From positions 1 to 64,000 of the forward strand of contig NZ_BMGL01000002.1 in assembly GCF_014640175.1 (NCBI RefSeq): a stretch of DNA of 64,000 bases. The letters run 5' to 3'. The DNA is from Psychroflexus salis (GTDB lineage Bacteria; Bacteroidota; Bacteroidia; Flavobacteriales; Flavobacteriaceae). A program made the translations under genes and the position numbers. The notes beneath the pieces are model-generated. The model made no database searches and had not been told where the DNA came from. It saw only the letters and a program-made list of their open reading frames with translations. Each line of letters begins with the position of its first letter. The stretch's first letter is position 1. Of this stretch, positions 16,847 to 24,617 are shown one piece after another.

Positions 16847-18577
16847 CTACTTTTGAAAAGAAAATGTCATGCAGTACTGGCTTTCAATAGCCTTATTGTT
16901 AATGGATTTTGCAGGAAAAATACTTGGAAGGCCACTTATTACTTCTTCGACAATACTATTGAATTCTTCATCATTTCCATGTGAATCTGAAGCTGTAATC
17001 TTTCCTTTTTCTGAAATACTAAAATTGATTTGTGTTGAGTAATTTCCGGGAACTAAACTATCGGTAAGTTCAGATTTAGCCATTTTTTGCCTAAAATGAT
17101 TTCTGATTTTTTTATCCATGCAATCATATAGCTCTGTATTATTTAAATCCATAGCACAGCCAGGAAATATGGGTGCTTTTTGTAGGGTAGTGGAGTTTGT
17201 GTCTTCAATTTTTAAATTAATTGGTATTGTGTAAATAACTCCAACTGCTTTGCTATTTTGTAATCCAGGCTTCATTTTTGGTAAACCAGCAATTACTTCT
17301 TCCACAATAGGAATTAATTTAGGTTCGTTGCTCACTGTTTTTACAATTTTAACCTTACCTTTTTTCGTAACTAATGTACGTACATAAGCCATGTAAGTAC
17401 CTTGACCTAAAACTTTGCTAGCTTCATTGTATAGCGAGCTTTCATTCAAAAAAGCAGAAACTTTCTCGTTCATGCAATTTCTTAGTTGGTCATTATTCAA
17501 CTTTTTATAGCAACCCGGATAAACAGGAACGCTTAGTTTAGAATTTGTCATAGCTAAAATGTCATTTACTTCATTTCCAAAACCAAATGGCAGAACATAA
17601 TTATAGGCTACAGCTTCTCCATTACTTTTTGCTGGTTTTAAAGTAGGTAATTTTGCTAATGTTTCTTTAGCTAATGCATCTAGTTTTTTGTTTGGGGTAT
17701 AAGCTTGTATATTGTTAATTTTTCCATTTTTGTCGATATCAAAATGAACAAAAAACATAAAATTATTTTTGTCCATGATTTCTTGAGCTTGTTTCGTATC
17801 AAAATTAGCATTAAAAAAAGCTCTGATTTTTGCTTGTGTACAATCTTCTAGTTCTTGGTTTGCTAAGTTTGGGTCACAACCTTCAAAAACAGGAGATTTT
17901 ACAAAACGATAATTTTCTTTGGTTAGTTTTTTTTCAGTTCTACTATTGCTATTTAACACGCTTGTAGTAAGCATTTTGTCAAGATAATAATCATAATCTG
18001 ATTTTAGATATGGTAAATCTTCTTTGGCATAGTCTAACCAGCCATATTCTGCAGCAACCACAGTATAAGCTTTTAGTTTATAGAAGCTTCTTAAAGATAA
18101 AATTTCATATTGATCTCGATCTAGCTTTAGGTGTTTGCTATCAATGGGTTTGTGTTTTTGTTCTTTTTCAAAAAACGATTCAGCTTCAACTACAAAAGCT
18201 TGGAATACTTTTTCTTCTTCGTCAGAAAGCTGAGTTATATTTTCTGTAAACCCCTTTTTTAAATTCTGCAAATAAGTTTCGTAAGAAACATTGTATTGAC
18301 TAAATAGATTGGCATACTTGCTAGATGGCTCTTTTGTGGCAAGCACATTTAAAAATGCTCTGGTTTTGTAAAATTCATCTTCTGGCACTTTTTCATTTAA
18401 ATCTTCAACTAAGATATTCACTAGCGTTTTAAATTCTTCATCTGCATCTTGGTATAATGTTTTACCGATTTTTATATTCTTTTCGTGTATTTTTTGATGA
18501 GCTTCAATTTTTTGTCCTTGAGTACTATCAAAAATAAGTAAAATACAGCTAAATAATAAAATGATGTTTTTGTTCAT
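16847..18577 (-). CDS. Secreted protein with three repeated TonB-C-like modules, paralogous to the M56 C-terminal region
   Basis: A signal peptide (ending STQGQ near residue 22) leads a 550-residue secreted protein with no membrane anchor. Residues ~25-200 are helical and include FYKLKAYTVVAAEYGWL, clearly like FYKMKAFATLAYENGMS in the neighbouring M56 protease. Three modules follow, each opening with a PGC-like, ELxxC signature: FEGCDPNLANQELEDCTQAK (about 232), YPGCYKKLNNDQLRNCMNEK (about 352) and FPGCAMDLNNTELYDCMDKK (about 466). Each continues as a TonB C-terminal-like strand-helix-strand block ending LPxxxPA. It lies upstream of the blaI-M56 operon on the same strand, with its own -7 box. 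Function unknown; it may share ligands or partners with the M56 sensor part. Confidence 0.75.
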   Translation of the reverse strand: MNKNIILLFSCILLIFDSTQGQKIEAHQKIHEKNIKIGKTLYQDADEEFKTLVNILVEDLNEKVPEDEFYKTRAFLNVLATKEPSSKYANLFSQYNVSYETYLQNLKKGFTENITQLSDEEEKVFQAFVVEAESFFEKEQKHKPIDSKHLKLDRDQYEILSLRSFYKLKAYTVVAAEYGWLDYAKEDLPYLKSDYDYYLDKMLTTSVLNSNSRTEKKLTKENYRFVKSPVFEGCDPNLANQELEDCTQAKIRAFFNANFDTKQAQEIMDKNNFMFFVHFDIDKNGKINNIQAYTPNKKLDALAKETLAKLPTLKPAKSNGEAVAYNYVLPFGFGNEVNDILAMTNSKLSVPVYPGCYKKLNNDQLRNCMNEKVSAFLNESSLYNEASKVLGQGTYMAYVRTLVTKKGKVKIVKTVSNEPKLIPIVEEVIAGLPKMKPGLQNSKAVGVIYTIPINLKIEDTNSTTLQKAPIFPGCAMDLNNTELYDCMDKKIRNHFRQKMAKSELTDSLVPGNYSTQINFSISEKGKITASDSHGNDEEFNSIVEEVISGLPSIFPAKSINNKAIESQYCMTFSFQK

Positions 18578-18605
18578 AACAGAGAGCCATTATTGTTGTA
18601 AAACA

Positions 18606-18613
18606 CAAACATA
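18606..18613 (-). promoter_or_regulatory. -7 box for the triple-module protein
   Basis: The minus strand reads TATGTTTG, a TAnnTTTG match, 28 nt before the ATG at 18577. No clear -33 element. Confidence 0.4.
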
Positions 18614-18663
18614 AAAATTTCTTAAATTTTGTGTAGGCTACACATCATTTTAAAATCCTAAAG

Positions 18664-18696
18664 TTTTGTGCATAAGCCTAACAATTGTTAGTTTTG
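18664..18696 (+). promoter_or_regulatory. Promoter of the enoyl-CoA hydratase gene
   Basis: TTTG at 18665-18668 and TAGTTTTG at 18689-18696 are 20 nt apart, a good Bacteroidota -33/-7 pair. The ATG follows 38 nt after the -7 box. Confidence 0.6.
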
Positions 18697-18734
18697 AAAC
18701 ACTCGAAAACGATTTAGAAATTAAACTATAAAAT

Positions 18735-19487
18735 ATGTCTGAAGCTTACGTAAAACATGATATAAAAGACCAGATTGCTACAATTGAATTTTTTCATCCA
18801 GCACACAATTCACTACCAAGTAATATCCTAGCTAAATTAGCTGAAACCATCACCCAAATGGGAAAGGATAAGGATGTTTTGGTTATAGTAATTAAATCGG
18901 GTGGCGACCGAACCTTCTGTGCTGGAGCTAGTTTTAAAGAATTAATTGCTATAGAAGATGAACAAACCGGCGAAAAATTTTTTAGCGGATTTGCCAATGT
19001 AATCAATGCCATGCGTAAATGTCCGAAGTTTATTATTGGTCAAGTACAAGGTAAAACTGTTGGTGGCGGAGTAGGTTTAGCTTCAGCAATGGATTATTGT
19101 ATGGCTACAAAATACGCATCCATTAAATTAAGTGAATTGAACATTGGCATTGGTCCTTTTGTAGTTGGTCCTGCCGTACAGCGTAAATTAGGAGTTAGCG
19201 GTATGTCGCAAATTGCTATCGACGCCAATTCTTTTTATTCACCTGAATGGGCGATGCAAAAAGGATTGTTCACAAAAGTTTTTGAAACTACTGAAGAATT
19301 AGACGAAGCTGTAACCGAAATGGCTAAAAATCTATGTCAATATAATCCAGAAGCAGTGCAACACATGAAGCAAATGTTTTGGCGTGGCACAGAAGATTGG
19401 GATGATTTATTGGCCGAACGTGCTAAAATTAGCGGAAAATTGGTACTGAGTACATTTACAAAGGAGAAGTTGAAGAGATTTAAATAG
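18735..19487 (+). CDS. Enoyl-CoA hydratase/isomerase family protein
   Basis: Crotonase-fold cytosolic enzyme acting on an acyl-CoA. The oxyanion-hole segments are FCAGASFKEL (about residues 57-66) and GKTVGGGVGLAS (about 105-116). The first catalytic-Glu position of the hydratase family is filled (KLSELNIGIGP, about 135). The second hydratase Glu position seems not to be Glu (GMSQIAID), so isomerase, lyase or a specialised hydratase such as methylglutaconyl-CoA hydratase is possible. At 250 aa it is normal. It leads a plus-strand row with a PaaY-like protein and a 2-oxo acid dehydrogenase E2/E1, suggesting branched-chain or aromatic acyl-CoA catabolism. Confidence 0.85.
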   Translation: MSEAYVKHDIKDQIATIEFFHPAHNSLPSNILAKLAETITQMGKDKDVLVIVIKSGGDRTFCAGASFKELIAIEDEQTGEKFFSGFANVINAMRKCPKFIIGQVQGKTVGGGVGLASAMDYCMATKYASIKLSELNIGIGPFVVGPAVQRKLGVSGMSQIAIDANSFYSPEWAMQKGLFTKVFETTEELDEAVTEMAKNLCQYNPEAVQHMKQMFWRGTEDWDDLLAERAKISGKLVLSTFTKEKLKRFK

Positions 19488-19515
19488 TTTAGTTAGTAGT
19501 CTTTAGTTGGTAGAA
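19488..19515 (+). repeat. Left flank repeat of four-helix-bundle unit 1 (14-bp period, two copies)
   Basis: TTTAGTTAGTAGTC followed by TTTAGTTGGTAGAA, period 14. The same unit occurs in reverse complement on the other side of the gene at 19931-19972. It begins directly after the stop codon of the preceding gene. Confidence 0.85.
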
Positions 19516-19552
19516 AGTAGTTTTTTATATTTAACATTTTATCTGAAAAATC

Positions 19553-19921
19553 ATGAAAAGTAAATATCATTTTAATTTTGAAGACTTGAAAGTTTACCAG
19601 AAAGCGATGGATTTTGGTGAAATAGTTTATCATCAAATAAGCAAATTTCCTAAAATTGAAGATTACAGACTTTCTTCACAATTTGCACGAGCTTCAGATT
19701 CTATTGCATTCAATATAGCGGAAGGCTCAGGAAGTTCAGATGCAAGCTTTTTGAATTATTTAAGAATTGCAAGAGATAGGAGTAGGGAGTTTGTTTCAGC
19801 AACTACTAAAGCCTACAAAAGAAATTATATTACATTTGATGAGTATGAAACCAACAGAGTTTTCCTCGTTGAAATTAATAAAATGCTATCTGTTCTAAAG
19901 AAACATTTAGAAAGTAAATAA
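19553..19921 (+). CDS. Four-helix-bundle protein (23S rRNA intervening-sequence family)
   Basis: Small cytosolic protein of 122 aa with the family signature: FEDLKVYQKAMDF at the N-terminus, LSSQFARASDSIAFNIAEGSG near residues 42-62 and YLRIARDRSREF. The fold is the four-helix bundle shared by proteins of 23S rRNA intervening sequences and by the Avd proteins of diversity-generating retroelements. No rRNA or reverse transcriptase is near. The gene is bracketed by oppositely oriented 14-bp repeats and interrupts a metabolic gene row, so it looks inserted. A second, divergent family member lies at 22136. Function unknown; a nucleic-acid-binding role is known only for relatives. Confidence 0.88.
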   Translation: MKSKYHFNFEDLKVYQKAMDFGEIVYHQISKFPKIEDYRLSSQFARASDSIAFNIAEGSGSSDASFLNYLRIARDRSREFVSATTKAYKRNYITFDEYETNRVFLVEINKMLSVLKKHLESK

Positions 19922-19930
19922 TTATTTAAT

Positions 19931-19972
19931 TACTAACTACCAACTAAATACTACCAACTAAAAGCTACCAAC
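19931..19972 (-). repeat. Right flank repeat of four-helix-bundle unit 1 (14-bp period, three copies)
   Basis: TACTAACTACCAAC, TAAATACTACCAAC and TAAAAGCTACCAAC, period exactly 14. The reverse complement (GTTGGTAG plus a variable part ending in A) matches the left flank at 19488-19515. The array ends 2 bp before the ATG of the next gene. Confidence 0.88.
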
Positions 19973-19974
19973 TA

Positions 19975-20583
19975 ATGGCCATTTACAAATTCAAAAACCA
20001 CATACCAGTAATTCACGAATCGAGCTTTGTGCATCCACAAGCTGCAGTTACGGGAAATGTTATCATTGGGAAAGATTGTTATGTTGGACCAGGTGCTGCA
20101 ATACGTGGTGATTGGGGTGAAATTATTTTAGAAGATGGAGTTAACGTACAGGAAAATTGTACGGTACATATGTTTCCGGGGAAGTCCATTGTGCTTAAAA
20201 AAGGAGCGCATGTAGGTCATGGAGCTATAATTCATGGAGCCAATTTAGGCGAAAATTGCTTAATTGGGATGAATTCCGTAATTATGGACGATGCTGAAAT
20301 TGGTAACGAATCTATTGTTGGTGCCATGGCTTTTGTAAAAGCTGAAACTAAAATTCCAAATCGGAGTTTAGTGGTTGGAAATCCAGCCAAAGTAATTAAA
20401 AAAGTTTCTGATGATATGATCGCTTGGAAAACAGCAGGAACTAAATTATATCAACAATTACCAGCCGATTGCCATGAAAGTTTAGAAGAAGTCGAGCCAC
20501 TTCGGGAGATTCCCAAAAACCGACCAAAACAAGAAAATTTTTATCAAACTTTGAATGATTTTATCCGAGAAGATGATGAGTGA
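19975..20583 (+). CDS. PaaY-like hexapeptide-repeat protein (gamma-carbonic anhydrase superfamily)
   Basis: Left-handed beta-helix trimeric protein. Hexapeptide repeats run about residues 15-150 (VIIGKDCYVGPGAAIRGDWG, then VNVQENCTVH). The metal-binding His residues are in VHMFPGKS (about 63) and GHGAIIHGA (about 83 and 88). The family includes gamma-carbonic anhydrases and PaaY, a CoA-thioesterase of phenylacetate catabolism. The C-terminal extension (about 155-202) fits PaaY-type members. The neighbouring enoyl-CoA hydratase supports an acyl-CoA-related role. The ATG lies 2 bp after the right repeat of the inserted four-helix-bundle unit, so the original upstream spacing was altered. Confidence 0.85.
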   Translation: MAIYKFKNHIPVIHESSFVHPQAAVTGNVIIGKDCYVGPGAAIRGDWGEIILEDGVNVQENCTVHMFPGKSIVLKKGAHVGHGAIIHGANLGENCLIGMNSVIMDDAEIGNESIVGAMAFVKAETKIPNRSLVVGNPAKVIKKVSDDMIAWKTAGTKLYQQLPADCHESLEEVEPLREIPKNRPKQENFYQTLNDFIREDDE

Positions 20584-20632
20584 AGACTTTTAGATTGAGT
20601 TTTGAATAGAAAGAGTTGAAAAATTAAAATAG

Positions 20633-20720
20633 CTTAGCGCCTTAGCGTCTTAGCGAGAAAATGAATATTAAGAACAGCTTTGTACCTCAGCCTGCCAGAT
20701 GAAAGGCGTGCAGCTTAGCG
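20633..20720 (+). repeat. Octamer CTTAGCGN array
   Basis: CTTAGCGC, CTTAGCGT and CTTAGCGA stand head to tail (20633-20656), and another CTTAGCG sits at 20714-20720, all in the spacer between the PaaY-like gene and E2. No gene lies inside. The spacer also holds CCTGCCAGATGAAAGGCGTG, less AT-rich than its surroundings. Confidence 0.7.
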
Positions 20721-20734
20721 TGAAATAATAAAAA

Positions 20735-22066
20735 ATGAGTAATCAAGATAAAAAAACAAAATCAGTAGAATTCAAACTCCCCAAAATGGGAGAAAGCATT
20801 ACCGAAGGAACGATTTTAAATTGGTTGATTAATGAAGGTGAAAGCTTTAATGAAGGCGATATTTTAGTTGAAGTAGGTACCGATAAAGTAGATAACGAAG
20901 TTCCCGCTCCGTTTTCAGGAAAGCTGATTGAAACCAAATATGATGCACACGATATTGTAAAAATAGGTGAAATAATTGCTGTGTTAGAAGAATCTGAAGC
21001 TACAGCGCCAAATGCTCAATCTCAAGAATCAATACATGCCAAATCGGAAGATTCTTCAAGTGCTAAAAAGCCTAAAAACCCAGAGAAAAAGACGAATGCT
21101 GCAAAGCCAAATCAAGATGCAAAAGTGCAAACTTCTGCTTGGCAATCAAACAACCGAGGTAATCACTTTTATTCCCCACTAGTCGAAAAAATAGCAAAAG
21201 AGCATCATATTAGTTACGAAGAATTAGCTAGAATTCCAGCAAGCGGTGCAAACGATCGTCTTCAAAAATCAGATATATTTAAGTATTTAGAAGAAGGCAG
21301 ACCAGCACAATTTGCTCAGCCAGTAGCAGAAACAAACCCAGGGTTTCAAGTGCCTGATTTACAATTTGATAAAGGCAAAGGAGAACGCATCAAAATGGAT
21401 CGCATGCGCCAAATGATTGCCGACCACATGGTGTTTTCAAAACATACTTCACCACATGTAACCGCTTATGTAGAAGCCGATTTAACCAACTTGGTGAATT
21501 GGCGAAACCAAAATAAAGCACCTTTTCAAGAGAAAACAGGGGAGAAGCTTACGTTTACACCTTTGTTTATACAAGCAGTAACCAAAGCCATTCAAGATTT
21601 TCCGAAAATCAATTCATCTTTAGACGGCGATGAAATTATTGTAAAAGATCAAATTCATATCGGTATGGCAACAGCCTTACCTAGTGGTAATCTTATTGTT
21701 CCAGTTGTAAAAAACACCGATCAAAAAGACTTAGAAACTTTGGCTAAAAATGTAAATGCATTGGTAGCCAAAGCAAGAGATAATAAATTAACCAGTGATG
21801 AAACTAAGGAAAGTACGTTTACCATATCTAATGTTGGGACTTTCGGAAGTTTAATGGGAACACCGATTATTAATCAGCCAGAAGCTGCTATTTTAGCAAC
21901 GGGCATCATTAAAAAACGAGCAGAAGTAATTGAATATGAAGATGGCGATGAAATTGAAATTAGACAAATGATGTACCTATCACTTTCATTCGATCACAGA
22001 ATTGTAGATGGATTTTTAGCCGGTAGCTTTCTAAGACGTATTGCAGATTATTTGGAGAACTATTAG
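20735..22066 (+). CDS. 2-oxo acid dehydrogenase E2 (dihydrolipoamide acyltransferase)
   Basis: Core acyltransferase of a 2-oxo acid dehydrogenase complex, moving the acyl group from lipoamide to CoA. One lipoyl domain at about residues 11-86 has the lipoylated Lys in GTDKVDNE. A linker rich in Ala, Lys and Ser follows, then a peripheral subunit-binding domain at about 148-188 (YSPLVEKIAKEH, IPASGANDR). The catalytic domain at about 215-443 has the active-site DHRIVDG near the end. At 443 aa it is standard. The E1 fusion 500 bp downstream is the natural partner; an inserted four-helix-bundle unit now separates them. Probably branched-chain specific; E3 is elsewhere. Confidence 0.93.
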   Translation: MSNQDKKTKSVEFKLPKMGESITEGTILNWLINEGESFNEGDILVEVGTDKVDNEVPAPFSGKLIETKYDAHDIVKIGEIIAVLEESEATAPNAQSQESIHAKSEDSSSAKKPKNPEKKTNAAKPNQDAKVQTSAWQSNNRGNHFYSPLVEKIAKEHHISYEELARIPASGANDRLQKSDIFKYLEEGRPAQFAQPVAETNPGFQVPDLQFDKGKGERIKMDRMRQMIADHMVFSKHTSPHVTAYVEADLTNLVNWRNQNKAPFQEKTGEKLTFTPLFIQAVTKAIQDFPKINSSLDGDEIIVKDQIHIGMATALPSGNLIVPVVKNTDQKDLETLAKNVNALVAKARDNKLTSDETKESTFTISNVGTFGSLMGTPIINQPEAAILATGIIKKRAEVIEYEDGDEIEIRQMMYLSLSFDHRIVDGFLAGSFLRRIADYLENY

Positions 22067-22082
22067 TTTTATAATGAATAGA

Positions 22083-22110
22083 TTGAAACAAGACATTTTG
22101 AAACAAGACA
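22083..22110 (+). repeat. Left flank repeat of four-helix-bundle unit 2 (15-bp period, two copies)
   Basis: TTGAAACAAGACA occurs at 22083-22095 and 22098-22110, period 15. Degenerate reverse-complement copies follow the gene at 22516-22553. Confidence 0.8.
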
Positions 22111-22135
22111 AATAGATTTACAATAAAAAAATGAT

Positions 22136-22501
22136 ATGAGAAGACACAATTTTAAAAAGTTATTGATTTGGCAAGAAGCAATGGATTTGATAGATCAAAG
22201 CTACATTCTTACTTCTTCACTTCCTGATTATGAAAAATTTGGTTTGTGCTCTCAAATGAATCGTTCATCTGTTTCAATTGCATCAAATATTGCCGAAGGG
22301 TCTAGCAAGAGAACAAACACACATTTTATAAAGTATTTAAGTGATAGTTTAGGTTCAGCTTTTGAATGGGAAACCCAATTGGTAGTTTGTTTTCGTCAAA
22401 AGTTTATTTCAGAAGAAGATTTCTTGAAACTTGAGAATAATGTACAAGCCTTAAAGAGTAAAATTTCAAACCTTATTGATAAACTTGAATCTGAAAGCTA
22501 A
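22136..22501 (+). CDS. Second four-helix-bundle protein (23S rRNA intervening-sequence family)
   Basis: A 121-aa protein with the same family signature as the gene at 19553: HNFKKLLIWQEAMDL, then SSVSIASNIAEGSSKR (about residues 43-58) and FIKYLSDSLGSAFEWETQL. Similarity between the two is limited outside the core motif, so they represent separate arrivals or an old divergence, not a recent duplication. It stands between E2 and E1 of one complex, bracketed by imperfect opposite-orientation 15-bp repeats. No rRNA gene is nearby. Function unknown. Confidence 0.88.
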   Translation: MRRHNFKKLLIWQEAMDLIDQSYILTSSLPDYEKFGLCSQMNRSSVSIASNIAEGSSKRTNTHFIKYLSDSLGSAFEWETQLVVCFRQKFISEEDFLKLENNVQALKSKISNLIDKLESES

Positions 22502-22515
22502 TTTTAATAACTTTA

Positions 22516-22553
22516 GTCATGGCTCAAAAAGTCGTGATTCTTGATTCAAAAAA
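22516..22553 (-). repeat. Right flank repeat of four-helix-bundle unit 2 (degenerate)
   Basis: GTCATGGCTCAAAAA (22516-22530) and then GTCGTGATTC with TTGATTCAAAA (22531-22551) are imperfect reverse complements of the left unit TTTTGAAACAAGAC (11 of 14 and 11 of 12 positions in the best parts). Confidence 0.6.
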
Positions 22554-22563
22554 CATAGAATAA

Positions 22564-24615
22564 ATGAATAAAAATATACTCAAAAAAGCATTCAAAAACT
22601 TAGTTACGGCGAAATCTATGACTGAGTTATACGAAGAAAACTTCAAAGTAGTCTCTAAATATGTGCACGCTACTTCTCGTGGTCACGAAGTGATTCAAAC
22701 GGCTGTAGGAATGCAGCTATTACCACAAGATTACGTGTATCCGTATTACCGAGACGATTCTATTTTACTAGCTATTGGCATGCAACCCAAAGATTTAATG
22801 TTGCAGCTTTTAGCCAAAAGAGACGATCCGTTTTCGGGTGGAAGAACCTATTATTCGCATCCTAGTTTACGCGATGATGATAAACCTAAAATTCCACATC
22901 AAAGTTCGGCTACGGGTATGCAAGCCATTCCAGCAACTGGTGCAGCTTTAGGATTTTCTTATATAGAAAAAAAGGAGTCTGGTTTTAAAAAAGTAGATAA
23001 AGCACCTGTGGTGGTTTGCTCCCTTGGTGACGCATCGGTTACTGAAGGCGAAATTGCTGAAGCTTTACAAATGGCAGCTTTAAAACAATTACCAATTATT
23101 TATGTAGTACAAGATAATGGATGGGATATTTCGGCCAATGCAGAAGAAACACGGGCACAAGACGCATTTGAATATGCCAAAGGTTTTCATGGATTAGAAG
23201 CCATTAGCATTGATGGAACTGATTTTGAAGAATCCTATACAGAATTCAAAAAGGTTTTGGATACTGTAAGAACAGAACGCCGTCCATTTTTAGTACATGC
23301 TAAATGTCCATTATTGAATCACCACACTTCTGGAGTACGAATGGAATTTTATCGCGATGATTTAGAAGAATCCAAACTTCGCGATCCCTATCCAAAACTC
23401 AAAAAAACACTTCTAGAAAATGGATTTACCGAAAAAGAAATACACCAAATAGAAGCTGAAGCAAAAGATATAGTAGCTAAAGATTATGTTGAAGCCCTAG
23501 CGGCCGAAGATCCAAGACCAGAAGATTTATTTACCCACGATTTTGCACCAACGCCGATTACTGAAGAAAAAGGAGAACGTTCACCCAAAGGAGCAGAAAA
23601 AGTGGTGATGGTCGATTCGGCTTTGTTTGCTATTGAAGAATTGATGAAAAAACACCAAGAATGTTTGCTATATGGTCAAGATGTAGGTGGCAGACTTGGT
23701 GGCGTTTTTCGCGAAGCCGCTACCTTAGCTCAGAAATTTGGCGATCATCGAGTTTTTAACACTCCCATTCAAGAAGCATTTATTGTAGGTTCTACCGTTG
23801 GGATGTCTGCAGTTGGATTAAAACCCATTGTCGAAGTGCAATTTGCCGATTACATTTGGCCAGGACTCAATCAATTGTTTACCGAAGTGAGTAGAAGTTG
23901 TTATTTATCCAATGGAAAATGGCCAATCTCTATGATTTTACGGGTGCCGATTGGAGCTTACGGTAGTGGTGGTCCTTACCATTCTTCTTCCGTAGAAAGT
24001 GTAGTAACGAATATTCGTGGACTTAAAATTGCTTATCCTAGTAACGGAGCCGATTTAAAAGGATTATTAAAAGCAGCGTATTACGATCCTAATCCGGTAG
24101 TTATTTTTGAACACAAAGGTTTGTATTGGAGTAAAGTACCTGGCACCAAAGGCGCAACCAGTGTAGAACCTGCAGAAGATTATGTATTGCCTTTTGGCAA
24201 AGCTTGGGTTTTACAGGAAATTTGGCCACAAGATGAGCAGGAAACCTTAAGTATTATTACTTACGGAATGGGCGTGCATTGGGCGATGAATGCTTCGCAA
24301 GAACTCGGTTTACAAGAGCAAATTGAAATTGTAGATTTACGCACCCTGCATCCTTTAGACGAAGAAACCATCATGAAGTCGGTAAAAAAATGCAAAAAAT
24401 GTTTAGTGGTTACAGAAGAACCTTCCGATAATTCTTTTGCTCGCGCCTTAAGCGGAAAAATTCAAGAACACTGCTTTCCCAATTTAGATGCGCCCGTCAT
24501 GACAATTGGTTCAGAAAACATGCCTGCCATTCCGTTAAATTCAACTTTAGAACAAACCATGATTCCGAGTACGGAGAAGGTGAAAGTTAAGATTGATGAG
24601 TTATTAAATTATTAG
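22564..24615 (+). CDS. 2-oxo acid dehydrogenase E1, fused alpha and beta subunits (second paralog)
   Basis: ThDP-dependent E1 feeding the adjacent E2, probably branched-chain or related. The alpha-type half (about 1-330) has GRTYYSHPS, HQSSATGMQAIPATGAALG and a ThDP segment in which GDG reads GDA (LGDASVTEGEIAEAL) and the NN reads DN (QDNGWDIS). The beta-type half (about 345-683) has EVQFADYIWPG, RVPIGAYGSGGPYHSSS and the C-terminal transketolase domain. At 683 aa it is a normal Bacteroidota fusion. It is only distantly like the E1 at 1404, so the two likely serve different substrates. Located 62 bp after the inserted unit. Confidence 0.9.
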   Translation: MNKNILKKAFKNLVTAKSMTELYEENFKVVSKYVHATSRGHEVIQTAVGMQLLPQDYVYPYYRDDSILLAIGMQPKDLMLQLLAKRDDPFSGGRTYYSHPSLRDDDKPKIPHQSSATGMQAIPATGAALGFSYIEKKESGFKKVDKAPVVVCSLGDASVTEGEIAEALQMAALKQLPIIYVVQDNGWDISANAEETRAQDAFEYAKGFHGLEAISIDGTDFEESYTEFKKVLDTVRTERRPFLVHAKCPLLNHHTSGVRMEFYRDDLEESKLRDPYPKLKKTLLENGFTEKEIHQIEAEAKDIVAKDYVEALAAEDPRPEDLFTHDFAPTPITEEKGERSPKGAEKVVMVDSALFAIEELMKKHQECLLYGQDVGGRLGGVFREAATLAQKFGDHRVFNTPIQEAFIVGSTVGMSAVGLKPIVEVQFADYIWPGLNQLFTEVSRSCYLSNGKWPISMILRVPIGAYGSGGPYHSSSVESVVTNIRGLKIAYPSNGADLKGLLKAAYYDPNPVVIFEHKGLYWSKVPGTKGATSVEPAEDYVLPFGKAWVLQEIWPQDEQETLSIITYGMGVHWAMNASQELGLQEQIEIVDLRTLHPLDEETIMKSVKKCKKCLVVTEEPSDNSFARALSGKIQEHCFPNLDAPVMTIGSENMPAIPLNSTLEQTMIPSTEKVKVKIDELLNY

Positions 24616-24617
24616 TA

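Noticed and set aside
19488-19972. 23S rRNA intervening sequence
   Set aside because: No rRNA sequence surrounds the gene; it lies between metabolic genes. Only protein-family membership links it to IVS elements.
19553-22501. Diversity-generating retroelement suggested by the four-helix-bundle (Avd-like) genes
   Set aside because: No reverse transcriptase and no template or variable repeat pair are nearby, and the proteins look more like the 23S-IVS branch.
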